Notes: a model not told the origin generated them from the letters alone. Shown: positions 12,710-23,607, counted from the stretch's first letter. The stretch: DNA of 64,000 nt from Talpa occidentalis (GCF_014898055.3 NW_023601104.1:87093106-87157105); one strand, 5' to 3'. Numbers and translations are program-made.

Positions 12710-13715
12710 CAAGCAATCTTGGGAAATGACAGTTGGGGCTCCAATACTCAAATTTGTGAGTATTCTCAGCCTACAGTGTCTAGGTATAGTGCCACTCATG
12801 CCTCAGGGGAATGGTAGAGGAGGGAATTCCCAGTATCTTGTCTGCACTTGCCAAGAATTTAGTCTAAGCAAATCAGAGATGTGGAGATGAGAAGTTCTAG
12901 TGGCCTGCCCTTCTATTGATATACCTACTAATAAGATATGTGGATTTTCCATACCAAGTAATTCTTAAATTCTCTTCAACTATAAATCCTATAATTTAAT
13001 TCAACTCTGACACTGAATTCTTAGAGTTAGTGCAGACCCTATAGGTTAAGGACTCATTCTCACAAGGTTTATGCCCACGTCAGATGCCAGTCACAACTAG
13101 TCTCCAGACTACTTGTACTTCCATGTGATTTGACTAAAAATCAAGGGTTCCCTTAGGACACCCCCCCCAATTTTGATAATTTGATAAATAGTTCACAGAA
13201 GTCAGGGCAATACTATACCTCTAGTAGTATATTAATAAAGGATATAAGTGAACAACCAGATGAACAGGTCCATAAGGTGAACAGGTCCAGAGCACAAGAG
13301 CTTTTGTCTCTGTGGAATTGGGGTGTGAGACCGTCTGGCGCATGGATGTGTTCACCAGCCTGGAAACTCATCAGTATTTTGTATAAGAGTTTTTATCGAG
13401 CTCAGTCTCTAGCATTCTTTTCCCCTATTGCTAGGGACCAATGGGTAGGGTTGAAAGTCCAACACTTAAATCTCCAACCCCATCCTGAGCCTATCTGAGA
13501 GGCACATCCTAAGCCAATTCATTATCATTTCTTATACTCTGATGGATATAAAGGACTTACTATGAATAAAGAACTTTAAACACTCTGGAAGTGCCAAAGG
13601 CTTTAGGAGCTGTGAACCAGGACACAGACCCAATATATTTCTTTTTATGCCACAGTCCAACTTAAGAGTGTGAACTGGGTAAAGTAGGAGTCCTCTCTTC
13701 TTGGCAATATCCATC
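12710..13715 (+). mobile_element. Old LTR-like repeat, possibly ERVL type (MER21-like)
   Basis: Includes 'ttcacagaagtcagggcaa', 'gttcaccagcctggaaact', and near its right end 'ggctttaggagctgtgaac' followed by 'caatatatttctttttatg'. These resemble the internal and terminal text of old mammalian ERVL LTRs. The 105-codon frame at 13181-13498 is a chance opening within it. Family assignment from memory is uncertain. Confidence 0.35.
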
Positions 13716-13959
13716 TGTGTAGACTGAGGAGTGGAGCTTTTGTCAAAATGATGATGTTGAAGTACACATTTAATGGAGTTTCTTGAATAAATGTTTCTTC
13801 ATTTGTTGCATGACCTTAGGATAATTTCTAAAGTTAAAATTTTTGTGAATAGTAATTTTCAGCATTTATGCTGAAGAGCTTTGAAGAGTAGTTTCACAGA
13901 TCTCACATGTTGTCATCCTTGAAGTGGAAATTCTGTGAAGTCCCACCTTTGTTTCTGAT

Positions 13960-14520
13960 GAGAGTGTATGTTAGCACATGACCAAGGAGTATCTTGGAAC
14001 CCTCAAATTTGTGAGCTCCAAGGGGGTCTGGCCATCCATGCACACAAAGACAAAGCAGACTCTTAGAGTGAAAGAACTTTCATAGAATTAGTTTGCATAG
14101 AAGAAAGAAAAGAAGAAGAAAGACTATTCCAAAGAAAAGACCCAAAGTTACTCATCTCCTCATGTGTAAATGCCCAGCCAAACAGGGTTGACCCAAGGTG
14201 AGGTCGCTGATGCCCAAAAGCTTGCCACAAGTCTAAACAGCCTTCTGGTGGGGAATCATTGGAAGGTTGCGAAAGGGGTCAGGCAAATCTGAGATGAAAG
14301 AAGCAAATTCAAAGTATAAATCAATATAATGGCCACCATTGTCAGTTTCTTCTCCATGTGTCTCCTTCCTAACAGTTCCAGGGTGCACGTTCAACCGCAG
14401 GAACTAGATAGAGCTCATTCCTTTTTCCCTTCCCAGTGCCCACCCCTTCCCTGTTACGTGGTTTCACCTGGCTGCTTAGCACCACCCTTCATTGAGTAGG
14501 TCAGGGGACGTAACACCTTC
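13960..14520 (-). mobile_element. LTR-like element, related to the one at 31585-32110
   Basis: The block 14141-14250 matches 31752-31845 in order: 'acccaaagttac', 'catc(t/c)cctc', 'gccacaagtctaaa'. After it both continue with 'ccattgtca' and a pyrimidine-rich section. Two dispersed copies with this build suggest an ERV LTR family read in antisense. No coding region seen; ends approximate. Confidence 0.5.
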
Positions 14521-15244
14521 CCTTTTTATGGAGACATCTCTGTAACATCTTATTAATACATTTAAGCTAGATTTTCCCTTCCAAAGTGTGATTTTCTTTC
14601 AGTCAACACATTCATTTATATATTGATTCCTTATAATATTATGTATTTTCCCCATAATTTGGCAAGTGATGGTGTTTGTTCTATCACCTAGGTTCCTTTA
14701 CAGGCAATTCTTATGACCAAAGAGACTATGTCTCTTTTTCATGCTTGCAAACTAATGTATTTGGGGAGCACCCAGTCTAGGGGCCTTATCTTATCCCCAG
14801 TTCATCGTAGGCTCAACTACTGTATTTTAGCCTCTTTTAATAAGCTGTTGCATGTTGTTTTATTAGGTTTGGGATCTGTTAACTTCCATGAAGCTGGAAG
14901 GTCTCACTTAATGACTCAAGCCAAATGCTTATTATCACAATATGAATTTATTGGGAGGTAGGGAATTCACATTATAATTTCATAACCACACAAATTCAAT
15001 TGGCAGCAAATATAAAAAAGGAAAGGTAACCATCCTCTTATCAAGAATTGGGAGAGTGGTAACACAAAGTAGGCAGTATGTGATCCAGAGAATTCCTGGC
15101 ATTTGTTAATCTGCAGGGAGGGGAGCACTACTTAGAACAGGAGTCCCATAGGGCACTCACCAAACCTGGCTAAGGCTTCAGGACTATGGCCGTGTTGTAC
15201 ATAAGCATCTCAAAATACCTTAAATTTTGTGCCTGATTTAGTCC

Positions 15245-15557
15245 TTTTTTTTTTTTTTTAAAGATTTATTTATTTATGCATACAAGAACTGGGATACAGG
15301 CCAGAGGTGCGAGGAGGGGGTGAGAGGATTCAACAGAGAAAGAGTCAGGAGCAGAACAAGCAGATTGACTGAAATACACTGCTGAGGGGAGCAGCAGGTG
15401 AGACAGGAGAGGTCTGCTACGCCATGTGGGTCACCTCTCTGGCTGGGGCTCGAACTCATGCTGCAGTGGCTCCTGGCTGGGGATCAAACTCATGCTGCAG
15501 TGACTGTGGACAACTCCATAGGTTGCGTTTCAATCCCTTGCGCCACTAGGGAGGCCC
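15245..15557 (-). mobile_element. tRNA-derived SINE, older subfamily, with internal duplication (copy 4)
   Basis: Antisense copy starting with a T-run and ATTTATTTATGCATACAAGA, ending CGCCACTAGGGAGGCCC. It is longer than its relatives because 34 bp are tandemly duplicated within the tRNA-like head (15441-15474 and 15475-15508; both carry GGCTGGGG.TC.AACTCATG). Confidence 0.9.
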
Positions 15558-16291
15558 TAAATTTATACCTTTTCTCAGAGGAATATGATTAGGTCCATGT
15601 GTCAATTTTAATTTAGTCAGGATCTCTCAGCATACACAGGTTTTTATCCTTGCCTTTCATAAGTCTGTTCACCAATATCTTTATAAACATGTGGTAGTGT
15701 TTTTAACTGATAATTTAAGTCATACTAACTTAATTGTCCCCAACTTTAGATTGGTCAGGGTGATTATAATATCAATACATGTAATACTAGTTCTGAGAAC
15801 TATCTAGATTGCTGGTGGTCTCAAATTTTCTTGCTTACACATAAGTGCTATTCAAGATAATATCCCTTACCTTAATCTAATTTGCTCTTTTGGTCTATTG
15901 ATTCTCTCATTTTACTTCTTATAAAGGTAAAGATTGCTTAATTATTTAAAATCAAGTAGAATGTGGAGGGTAGGCTCAACTGGGAAGGTCCTGAGACATG
16001 ACTGAAATCTTATTCTGTGAAAAGTAGAAGACAGATTTATTTTGTCAGCTCTGCTTTAAATATCTAAATATAAAGATGGTGGCATTCTGAGGATCTCTGA
16101 GAAAGAGTTGCTTCAGTGAAATTTCAGTCTCTGTATGGTGGGCAAATGCTGACTTTGGCTCTATCTTACCGAGAATTTCTTCCTACCTGATTAGATAGCC
16201 CCTTGGGGATATGCATTTTAGGAGCCCAAACTAGGAATTGCATTTTTTTTTTCTCTGAAATAAACCTTTCTTTTAAAACAGGTTGTTTTTG

Positions 16292-16543
16292 GCCCTGCGG
16301 CTGCCCTGCAGCGCCGGTTCGATCCCCGGCTGCTCCCCGGCCACCAGAGGAGGGTCCCACATGGCGCGCAGACCTCTCCTGCCGCCCGCTGCTCCCCTCA
16401 GCAGTGTACTTCGGTCCTTCTGCCTGCTCTGCACCCTGCTCTGGCTCTGGTGTATTCTCTCACCCTCCCGCGCTTCTGACTGTACCCAGTGCATGTATAA
16501 ACAAAAAAACAAACAAAACAAAAAATAAAAAAAAAAAAAAAAC
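16292..16543 (+). mobile_element. tRNA-derived SINE, young subfamily, 5' truncated (copy 5)
   Basis: Sense copy lacking about the first 45 bp of the head (no A box). It begins GCCCTGCGGCTGCC, carries an intact B box GGTTCGATCCC at 16316-16326, and ends in an A/C-rich tail. A perfect 17-bp target duplication, AAAACAGGTTGTTTTTG, lies at 16275-16291 and 16544-16560. It sits about 340 bp upstream of the CEP128 exon at 16885. The open frames through it on both strands are SINE-derived. Confidence 0.93.
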
Positions 16544-16884
16544 AAAACAGGTTGTTTTTGATTTTCAGATGCTTGTACAAACTAAACTGCCTTACACATC
16601 AAATTAGGAGATGAATTGTGTTTATGACTAGAAGTGTAGCAATAGGCTAAACATCTCTGTGGTGTTGCCTTTCTCAAGCTGTTAGATTACCCAAATATTT
16701 TATGAAAATCCAAGAAAATCATGGCTTTATTTCTATATTTTGATATCAACCATTATACAAATTAAAATGTTGTGGGTATTTTCAATGTTGTTTTAATTTT
16801 TCACTGTCTGTATTTGGTAAGATAGAATGGTCTTTTTCCAGATTTTTAAAAAATTAGATGTAAATGTCTTTTTTTTTTTTTAAG

Positions 16885-17077
16885 ACTAAACTTCAATGGC
16901 TCTGTGAGGAACTGAAAGAGAGAGAAAACAGAGAGAAAAGTCTACGGCATCAGCTGATGCTATACAGGCAGCAACTCAGGAATATGACCGAACACAAGGA
17001 ATCTGAGCTCCAGTGTCTCTTTGAACAGATAGAAAGACAGGAGCAGCTTCTGGAAGAAATACATCGGGAGAAGAGAG
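16885..17077 (+). CDS. CEP128: Internal coding exon of CEP128, coiled-coil segment, 193 bp
   Basis: Seen: a T-run ending in TTTTAAG (acceptor AG at 16883-16884) precedes 64 open codons starting TKLQWLCEELKERENREKSL and ending EEIHREKR plus one base of the next codon. The donor is GAGAG|GTGTGG at 17077/17078. Phase is 0 at the start and 1 at the end. The peptide is rich in E, K, R, Q and L with heptad-like spacing (LRHQL, LRNM, LQCLFEQI, LLEEI) and has no transmembrane segment, as expected of a centriolar coiled coil. Known: human CEP128 has a near-identical stretch followed by an aspartate, which fits the leftover G. The next exon was not found downstream, so the following intron probably exceeds the window. 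The frame stays open for about 86 codons beyond the donor, but that extension is intronic and hydrophobic. CNTLN and similar centrosomal proteins were considered and fit less well. Confidence 0.85.
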
Positions 17078-17374
17078 GTGTGGTAGTTGCTCTTATTTTT
17101 TTCTTCTTTTCTTTTCCTGGAATCCTATTTCTCAAGCCTCCATTCCAGATTATTTCCATATCCATCCCCTTTCTTTGTCTCTTTTTCCTTATCTTTCTTC
17201 ATATCTGGGTGCAGAAGAGAAACCTATTCCAAACCTGGCACTTTTTCCTTGTTACTGTATCTCTCTTTCACTTGTATCTTCTGCACATTAAGTATTTTTT
17301 TGGTAAGACATGTTGGTTCACCTCTTATAAAATGCAATAGTTTTATTTCAGTAAAATATCAATTCATTTATTCA

Positions 17375-17760
17375 TAGTTCAGATACTTGTTTTGTGCATA
17401 TTTTATTCTAGGCACTAGTCTAGGCACTGAGGATACATCAAAGAGTAAAGCAGAAAAAAGAATCTTGCTCTTGTTTGATTGCCATTATATTGACTGAGAT
17501 GAAAGAAAAAATATTTAATAAATAGGTAGGGAGAACTATGGGGACTACAATGATGTAAGAAAACAATTTAATTAACAAAAATGGAAAGCAATGAGAGTAA
17601 AAAATAAGTAGGTGAATTATGTATAAGGTTATAAGCACAATGGTGGAAGCAGTAGAATAAAGGCAGGAGGGTTTGAGGGAGCCGAGGACAGGGTTTAATG
17701 ATGTTTAATATGTAGACAATACTTCAACATTAGAAAAGAGACTTGGCAAGTGTCTTTTCT
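17375..17760 (+). repeat. Ancient interspersed repeat, same family type as 5230-6010
   Basis: It opens with the diverged 'tcatttattcatagttcag' and 'ctagtctaggcactgagg' phrases and continues into a purine-rich section ('gcaggagggtttgagggag'). Very old. Boundaries are approximate. Confidence 0.45.
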
Positions 17761-18070
17761 GTTTAGTTGTACTATTATTGCATCAGGATGTGATGAAGAA
17801 AAGCAGCAATTATGTGGAGGGATCTTATGTGGGTCTTGGTTTGTGTTGACCTTTTCTTTATTGGTACTTTAAGAACCACCAAGAGGCTTAATACGTTATC
17901 CCATTAAGAAAAACTAAACATTGATATATTTGATAATCGTATTTAAAGTAAATTTTTTGTTTTTTTCATTTTAGTGATGAGGATTATTCCTTCCACCAGA
18001 AATGGTTTAATATTGTGCTGCAGTTGTTCTAGTTTATTTTGACGCCAATGCCCATTTCCTCTAGAGTTAG

Positions 18071-18381
18071 GGTTTTTTTTTTTTTTTTAATAGAGGCATG
18101 TTTTATTTATTTGTTTGTTTGTTTGTTTGTTTACACATGCACTGGGTACAGTCAGAAGCGCGGGAGGGTGAGAGAATTCACCAGAGGCAGAGCGGGGAGC
18201 AGAGCAGGCAGAAGGACGGAAGTACACTGCTGAGGGGAGCAGCGGGCGGCAGGAGAGGTCTGCGCACCATGTGGGACCCACCTCTGGTGGCCAGGGAGCA
18301 GCTGGGGATCGAACCGGCGCCGCAGAGGCTGCAGGCAGCTTCGCAACCCAGCGCTCAACCGCTGTGCCACCGGGGAGGCCC
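18071..18381 (-). mobile_element. tRNA-derived SINE, young subfamily with extended tail (copy 6)
   Basis: Antisense copy with ACACATGCACTGGGTACAGT and a head ending GTGCCACCGGGGAGGCC. Perfect 14-bp target duplication TCCTCTAGAGTTAG at 18057-18070 and 18382-18395. Its tail is (GTTT)n-rich and is followed by TAGAGGCATG and a T-run, an extension shared only with the copy at 37287. Confidence 0.93.
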
Positions 18382-19205
18382 TCCTCTAGAGTTAGTTTTA
18401 ATAATATATGCCTTTTATGGTATTTGTCCATTTTACCTAAGTTGTCAAATTCATTGGCATAAAAGTTTTCATAATATTCTTTTCTAGTCTTCTAATCTCT
18501 AAAATCAATATTAATGCCTCTGTTATATTCATAATGGTAATTTATTTTTGCTTTTGTTTTTCTAAGTCTTGTTGAAGGTTTTGTTAATTTTATTAATGTT
18601 TACAAAGAACTAACTTTGTTTTTTTTTTCTGTTTGTCTCTTTGTACTTTAGTACTTTATTGATCTATTTTTATATTCTTTTTACTACCTATATATAGCTT
18701 TTGCTCATTTTCTGACTTCTTAAGTTGGAAGCATTATTTTAATGTCTTTTCTAAATATAGGCACATAGAATTATAAATTTCTATCTTAGCAATATTTGAT
18801 TGTATTACATAACTATGATGTAGTTTCAGTATAATTTGTTTGAATTAGAAAATATTTCCTTTGTGTTTTCTTTTTCAATCCATGGATTTTTTTAAACCAG
18901 TATATCATTTAATATCCGATTATGTGTGTAGTTTTTGTAGATACTGTATTATCATTGATCTCTAATCTCTAGCAGGGTTTCTAATAAGACCCTGTGGTAA
19001 TAGAATATACTCTACATTATTCTGATATTTTGAAATTATTGAGACAGGTTTTTTTTGTCTATTTTGGTGAATTTTTCTTGTGCACTTGAAAATGTTTTGC
19101 ATTTATTGCAAAACTTGTTATAAACGTTACTTATATCGAGTTGGTTCACAATATTCTATGGGCCTAGTGATTTTTAGATCCCTTCTGATTTTTTTTTGTC
19201 AACTT

Positions 19206-19477
19206 TTTTTTTTTTAAAAGCTTTATTAGATAATTTATGCATAAAAGAAACGGGTGTAGGCTAGAGGTGCAGGGGTGGGCTAGGGTGATAGGATTCACCA
19301 GAGACAGAGTGGGGAGCAGAACAGGTGGATCTACTGAAACACACTGCTGAGGGCAGCAGCGGGCAAGACAGGAGAGGTCCGCTACCTGGCCCACAGCGGA
19401 ACTCATGCTGCAGTAGCTGGGGATAGCTCGAAAATGCTGAGAGCTGAGACTTGACCCCTGCACCACCAGGGAGGCCC
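19206..19477 (-). mobile_element. tRNA-derived SINE, older subfamily (copy 7)
   Basis: Antisense and diverged. The tail/body reads TTTATGCATAAAAGAAACGG and the head ends GCACCACCAGGGAGGCCC. Imperfect target duplication TTTTTTGTCAACTT / TTTTTTGGTCAACTT at 19192 and 19478. Confidence 0.87.
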
Positions 19478-20183
19478 TTTTTTGGTCAACTTCTATCCAC
19501 AGCTGATAGAGGATTGTTGCAATATCCAATTATCACTTCAGCTTTCTCTGTTTTGTTCATTATTTTTGCTTCACATAGTTTGAAACTCTACTTTTAGGTC
19601 CTATCTTAATATTGATTATGGAAATACATCTACTTAATAATCTCTGTAAACGCAAAAGAGGGATAAAAATAGAATGTTGGTGGTGGCAACAAATGCGAAA
19701 GATACTGTGGAGGATTTAATGCAATATTGAACAGCAGTGTAGTCTAGAAAGTGAGAGACAATTCACACAAAGTTCTAAAGTCTCACTGGTTTTGCCATTA
19801 TGAGAAATAGGAATCATGATGTATGGCTGATGTGATAGGAAAGTAAGAGGGTTCCCATTTTTAACTTGTTCCTTAATATCATAAATGAAAAAAACCCCAT
19901 GAAGACTGAAACTTTTGTGATAGCACAGATATGGTAATTTCTTCTTATTAGATGCTGTCTGGTTACTCAGAAATAATGAAGGCTTTGTACAATTAATGAA
20001 CAAGCAAATGCAATTATTATTAGAGACAAAAGTATGTTTATTAGTAGGCAAGATACAATAGATGTGTTGTTATAAATGTGAGCAACATGTTCTTGATAAA
20101 GAGGGTAGTATTGATTACTTCTTTTGAAGTCCATGTGGTCCAGAGGTTTTTGCAGGATTTACCATTTAATTTAGATCTTGAAG

Positions 20184-20454
20184 GATCTCCCTGGTGGTGC
20201 AGCGGTTAGTCTCAGTGGGGTCAAGATATTGCCAGCCACTGAGGCATGGCATGAGTTTCATCTGTGGCCAGGGAGCTAACCCATATGGTGTAGCAGACCT
20301 CTCCTGTCTCACCTGCTGCTCCCCTCAGCAGTATATTTCAGTGAATCCACCTGTTCTGTTTCTCACTCTGTCTCTGGTGAATCCTGTCACACCTCATACC
20401 TCTGGCCTACACCCCAGTTCCTATATGCATAAATAAATACATAAATATTTAAAA
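20184..20454 (+). mobile_element. tRNA-derived SINE, older subfamily (copy 8)
   Basis: Sense copy starting ATCTCCCTGGTGGTGCAGCG and ending with ATGCATAAATAAATACATAA. Imperfect 16-bp target duplication: AATTTAGATCTTGAAG at 20168-20183 and AATTTAGAATTTGAAG at 20455-20470. Confidence 0.88.
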
Positions 20455-21169
20455 AATTTAGAATTTGAAGAATGCAGCAATATTTCCATAAAGAAGAGAA
20501 AATGAAGAGAGTTTCTCTACAGGATTGGTTTGCATAGTGGTTTCTTCTCATCTTTTGTCTTCATTGGTACATATGGAAATGGTGATGGTTAAATTTAGAT
20601 ATTTCTAAAGTATCAGAGTTGACTGTTGTAGAAATTTATAGTTGATTCCCTTTACCATCTTAGAAAACTTATGATAAGTAGAATAACGTTAATATACAAG
20701 TGAAACATAAAAGAGAAACTTAATATTTGCTGTAATTCATCTCATTTTCTGGCACTAATGGTTTTAGTTTGATTTAACTCTAACTGATAGGTGCCAGGCT
20801 AATCAAGGCCCTTGTGCAAAGATTTTATCAGTGAGAGCTTCCAGATTTGTAGATCTGAGTAGTTTTACTGCCTGTGCTACCGTGGTCTGTTTGTACAGGA
20901 GAGTTCCAAGAGAGAAAGTCTATTTTGGAGTTAATGTCATAGACCTCTTAGAACTCTAGTAATTATTGACTAAGAAATTCTTCATGATTATGAATGGCAA
21001 CAGGAATGATATTAAAGACATGTAAACTACAGTTAGGAGGATTTAGATACATTATTTTAACTTGTATAAGTAGTTATTTTAATAATTCATTAGTAAATCA
21101 ACTACTGTCTGTCTTCTGAAGATTCTGATAACCCAGTGTTCCTGTTTGTGCCAGTATTCCTCTGTAAGA

Positions 21170-21395
21170 ATACTTTGAATCTATGAGGTTTACTACAAAA
21201 AAAATGTGGAAATTGGAAAGATTCCTGTTTTCAAGGCTTTTCAGAAGGAAGGGCATCTGTATAGTATGGTTTAATTGAAGTCTTGCTACATGAAACACTT
21301 ATGATTGTAAATAAATAGAGCAGACAGTTTTCTTACCTTATTTCCCCTGAAACTGAAATTATGAACTCTTATTTAAATAAGAATCCCATCTTGCT
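21170..21395 (+). repeat. Dispersed repeat of unknown family, member A
   Basis: Aligns by eye with 30440-30655: 'atactttgaatctatgagg' against 'gtactttgaaacactgagg', then 'agattcctgttttcaaggc', 'ttttcagaaggaaggg', and 'gaactcttatttaaataag'. Old, + strand. Part may be an L2-like 3' end. Confidence 0.4.
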
Positions 21396-21846
21396 TTCCA
21401 GGTATTCTTGTGTCTGCGACTATTTAATATATATGATTTTTCTTCCTGGAGAAATTAGAAATTGACATGGCCTCTGAAATTCCTTTTCTATAAAGATGAA
21501 ATTTGATCTTACCCAATTTCTATTTATACTCTTTTGTTCACCAATTCTGTATTATGATAATACTGTGTTATATATCACTTAGTGGAAAGTTAGATGTAAG
21601 ATTGAAATGGGCCATTCTCAAGACCACTTTGTTGGAGGTTACTTTTCTGAATAAAAGAGAAAATATTAATAGGATGTGGAAGAAGGAAAGTAGTTTTCCA
21701 GCTACTTTAGAAACTAATATTCTTGCAGCAGAGTACTAATTTCTTAGGTTGGATGTTTTTAATTTTAGTTCTCACCTGTGTCTTAGCCAAGCAATAGGTA
21801 CTGGTGAAATGATACATCATCACTCTACATTATCTCAGTTCAACAC

Positions 21847-22128
21847 ATTTTTATTTCAAGATTTTTTTATTTTTGCATAGAAGAACTGGTATGTAGGCCA
21901 GAGGTATGGAGGGTGGAAGGTGTAAGAGCATTCACCAGAGACAGAGTGGGGAGTATATCAGGTGGATCTATTGAAATACACTGCTAAGGGGAGTAGTGGG
22001 CAAGACGGGAGAGCTCTGCTGCACCATGTAGGTTAACTCCCTGGACTGGGATGGAATTCGGGCTGCCACGAGTTAATAAGTCTCAGTGATAGTACTGAGA
22101 CTTTACCCCTGGGCCACCAAGGAGGTCC
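21847..22128 (-). mobile_element. tRNA-derived SINE, older subfamily (copy 9)
   Basis: Antisense copy, diverged (TTTTGCATAGAAGAACTGGT; head ending GGCCACCAAGGAGGTCC). Perfect 13-bp target duplication CTCAGTTCAACAC at 21834-21846 and 22129-22141, unexpectedly well kept for its divergence. Confidence 0.9.
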
Positions 22129-22311
22129 CTCAGTTCAACACTTTTGAGTAATGTTAGCTATGACTGTGGTTGTAGCAAACATTCAGAGAACTGTCCTGGC
22201 TCAGAAATTTCTTATCTTGCCTCTCTCCAACAGTTTTGGGCAAACACATAGGTAAAAAATATGTTTAGTTGAATGTGTACATTAGAATGGAGGTTCTGTG
22301 AAAATAAGTGT

Positions 22312-22425
22312 TTTTTTTTTTTTGTTGTTGTTGTTGTTGTTGAATATTGTGTCTCCAGTGCCTAGAAAGAATCTAGCACACAGGAGATATGTCAATTATT
22401 TATTGAATAAATGAATGAAAGAATA
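22312..22425 (+). repeat. (TTG)n tract followed by an L2/MIR-like 3' end
   Basis: A T-run and six TTG units (22312-22342) precede 'ctccagtgcctagaaagaa', 'ctagcacacaggagatatg' and 'ttattgaataaatgaatga', the usual 3'-end wording of L2-type repeats. Confidence 0.55.
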
Positions 22426-22982
22426 TTAAAGGGGCATCATTTATCAGAGAGCCATAATACTTATGCTTAGTGAAAAAGAAAACCATAATGAACCATATAA
22501 CCAAATAAATGCTCTATAACCACAAGAAAAAAACCAGCAAATATTCAGCAGAAGTTGATTAAGTAATTTAAATGTAGTGGTTTGCATTTTGTTTACTGCA
22601 CTCTAGTATTAGGTAACAGTATTAAGAAACAATGTCTTAATATTTTAGTTATGTATTGCATTTTACAGTAGACATATTTCAACCATTTATATTTTTATTC
22701 ATTTCACGACAGTATTCTCTAAGATTGTCCTGATTTATTTAGGGATACTATAACATTGTTAGAAGTAATTCTAGCCCCATTTTGTATGATTTGATTAGCT
22801 CTCTAGTATAACATGGAAAAATAAAAATACTTTGAATACCAAAAATGTAAGCCAAGACTATTAAAACTATATATGTCTAAAATAGTTTCAGTCCTTAATA
22901 GTAGAATGTATACAATTTTTAGAGTATTTTCTGTTTGTTACTGATCATAGCAGATTTAAGCTTGACTATTAATGTTGAGTGC

Positions 22983-23073
22983 CAGGATCCAGAATGGGAG
23001 AGGTTGAACAGGTGAAAGAAAGGTGAATTGGTATAGCAGGATCCCAGAAGATACGAGAGGCTGAACAAGAAAG
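22983..23073 (+). repeat. Tandem duplication, two diverged units of about 36 bp
   Basis: Unit 1 at 22983-23018 (starts CAGGATCCAGAATGGGAG) and unit 2 at 23037-23073 (starts CAGGATCCCAGAAGATACG) both continue AGAGG.TGAACA, then G.AAG. They are separated by 18 bp. Confidence 0.6.
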
Positions 23074-23571
23074 TAAAGGTAGAGAAAGGAATCTTGGAAA
23101 GAATAAGGGCAAAGGAGTTGGGTATTTTTTTTTTTCCATTAACTTTTTAGCTCTTAGAATACATTACTATTTTTGGTCATTTCTCATCATAATATTTTGT
23201 ATAGTGGTGTTCTTATTTTGACTGTTAACTCCTCAAATATATGACTAGGTTTAATCTTTGCCTTGCAAGTGTTCATTACCTGTATGGAGAAAAAGATAGG
23301 AGAAATGAGTGGTAGAGACTGGATTTGCTATGTAAAATTTTGGGAGACCTGCATTAGTAAAAGACTTATGAGTTCGAAGCCAGATTGTAGAACGTTTCTC
23401 ATGACTATATTTTTACAAGCTACTTCCACAGGATTACACTTGTCATGTGTTAGATATGCAAAGCATAAGGCAACTTAGTGATAAGTCTTGGAAAATAAAC
23501 ACTCATTTTGGTCTTAAAAGTAGCCCTGAGGGAAAGTATTTTTACAATAACAGAGAGACATGAGACATGTG

Positions 23572-23576
<5 letters not shown>

Positions 23577-23607
<31 letters not shown>
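23577..23607 (+). repeat. Poly-T run, 31 bp
   Basis: Uninterrupted T homopolymer. It is not followed by any recognisable SINE or L1 body, so it may be an orphan reverse tail or an expanded homopolymer. It makes the two poly-F and poly-K frames at 23450-23714, which are not genes. Confidence 0.9.

Larger units (their letters stand above)
2729..16884 (+). other. CEP128: Intron of CEP128, 14.2 kb, phase 0
   Basis: It runs from GTAATT at 2729 to the AG at 16883-16884. It holds old MIR fragments, an ancient repeat at 5230-6010, SINEs at 7497, 15245 and 16292, a long antisense L1 (9860-12690) interrupted by an LTR-like element, and two other LTR-like regions up to 14.5 kb. Stretches with nothing I can name: 2729-3594, 3746-5229, 6011-6784, 6921-7476, 7801-8414, 8721-9859, 14521-15244 and 15558-16274. 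No additional in-frame exon was seen. Confidence 0.75.
17990..19650 (-). mobile_element. L1 remnant, antisense ORF2 region, split by two SINEs
   Basis: Collinear antisense ORF2 text on either side of SINEs 6 and 7: 'aatccatggatttttttaa', 'ttgtgcacttgaaaatg', 'gttggttcacaatattct', then after SINE 7 'caatatccaattatcactt'. Heavily mutated. It shows that both SINEs landed in an already present L1. Confidence 0.75.

Noticed and set aside
13181..13498. 105-codon frame
   Set aside because: It lies within an old LTR-like repeat, has no homology I recognise, and its composition is not codon-like.
16203..16607. 134-codon + strand frame near the CEP128 exon
   Set aside because: It lies over SINE 5 and its target duplications and is composed of SINE sequence and poly(A).
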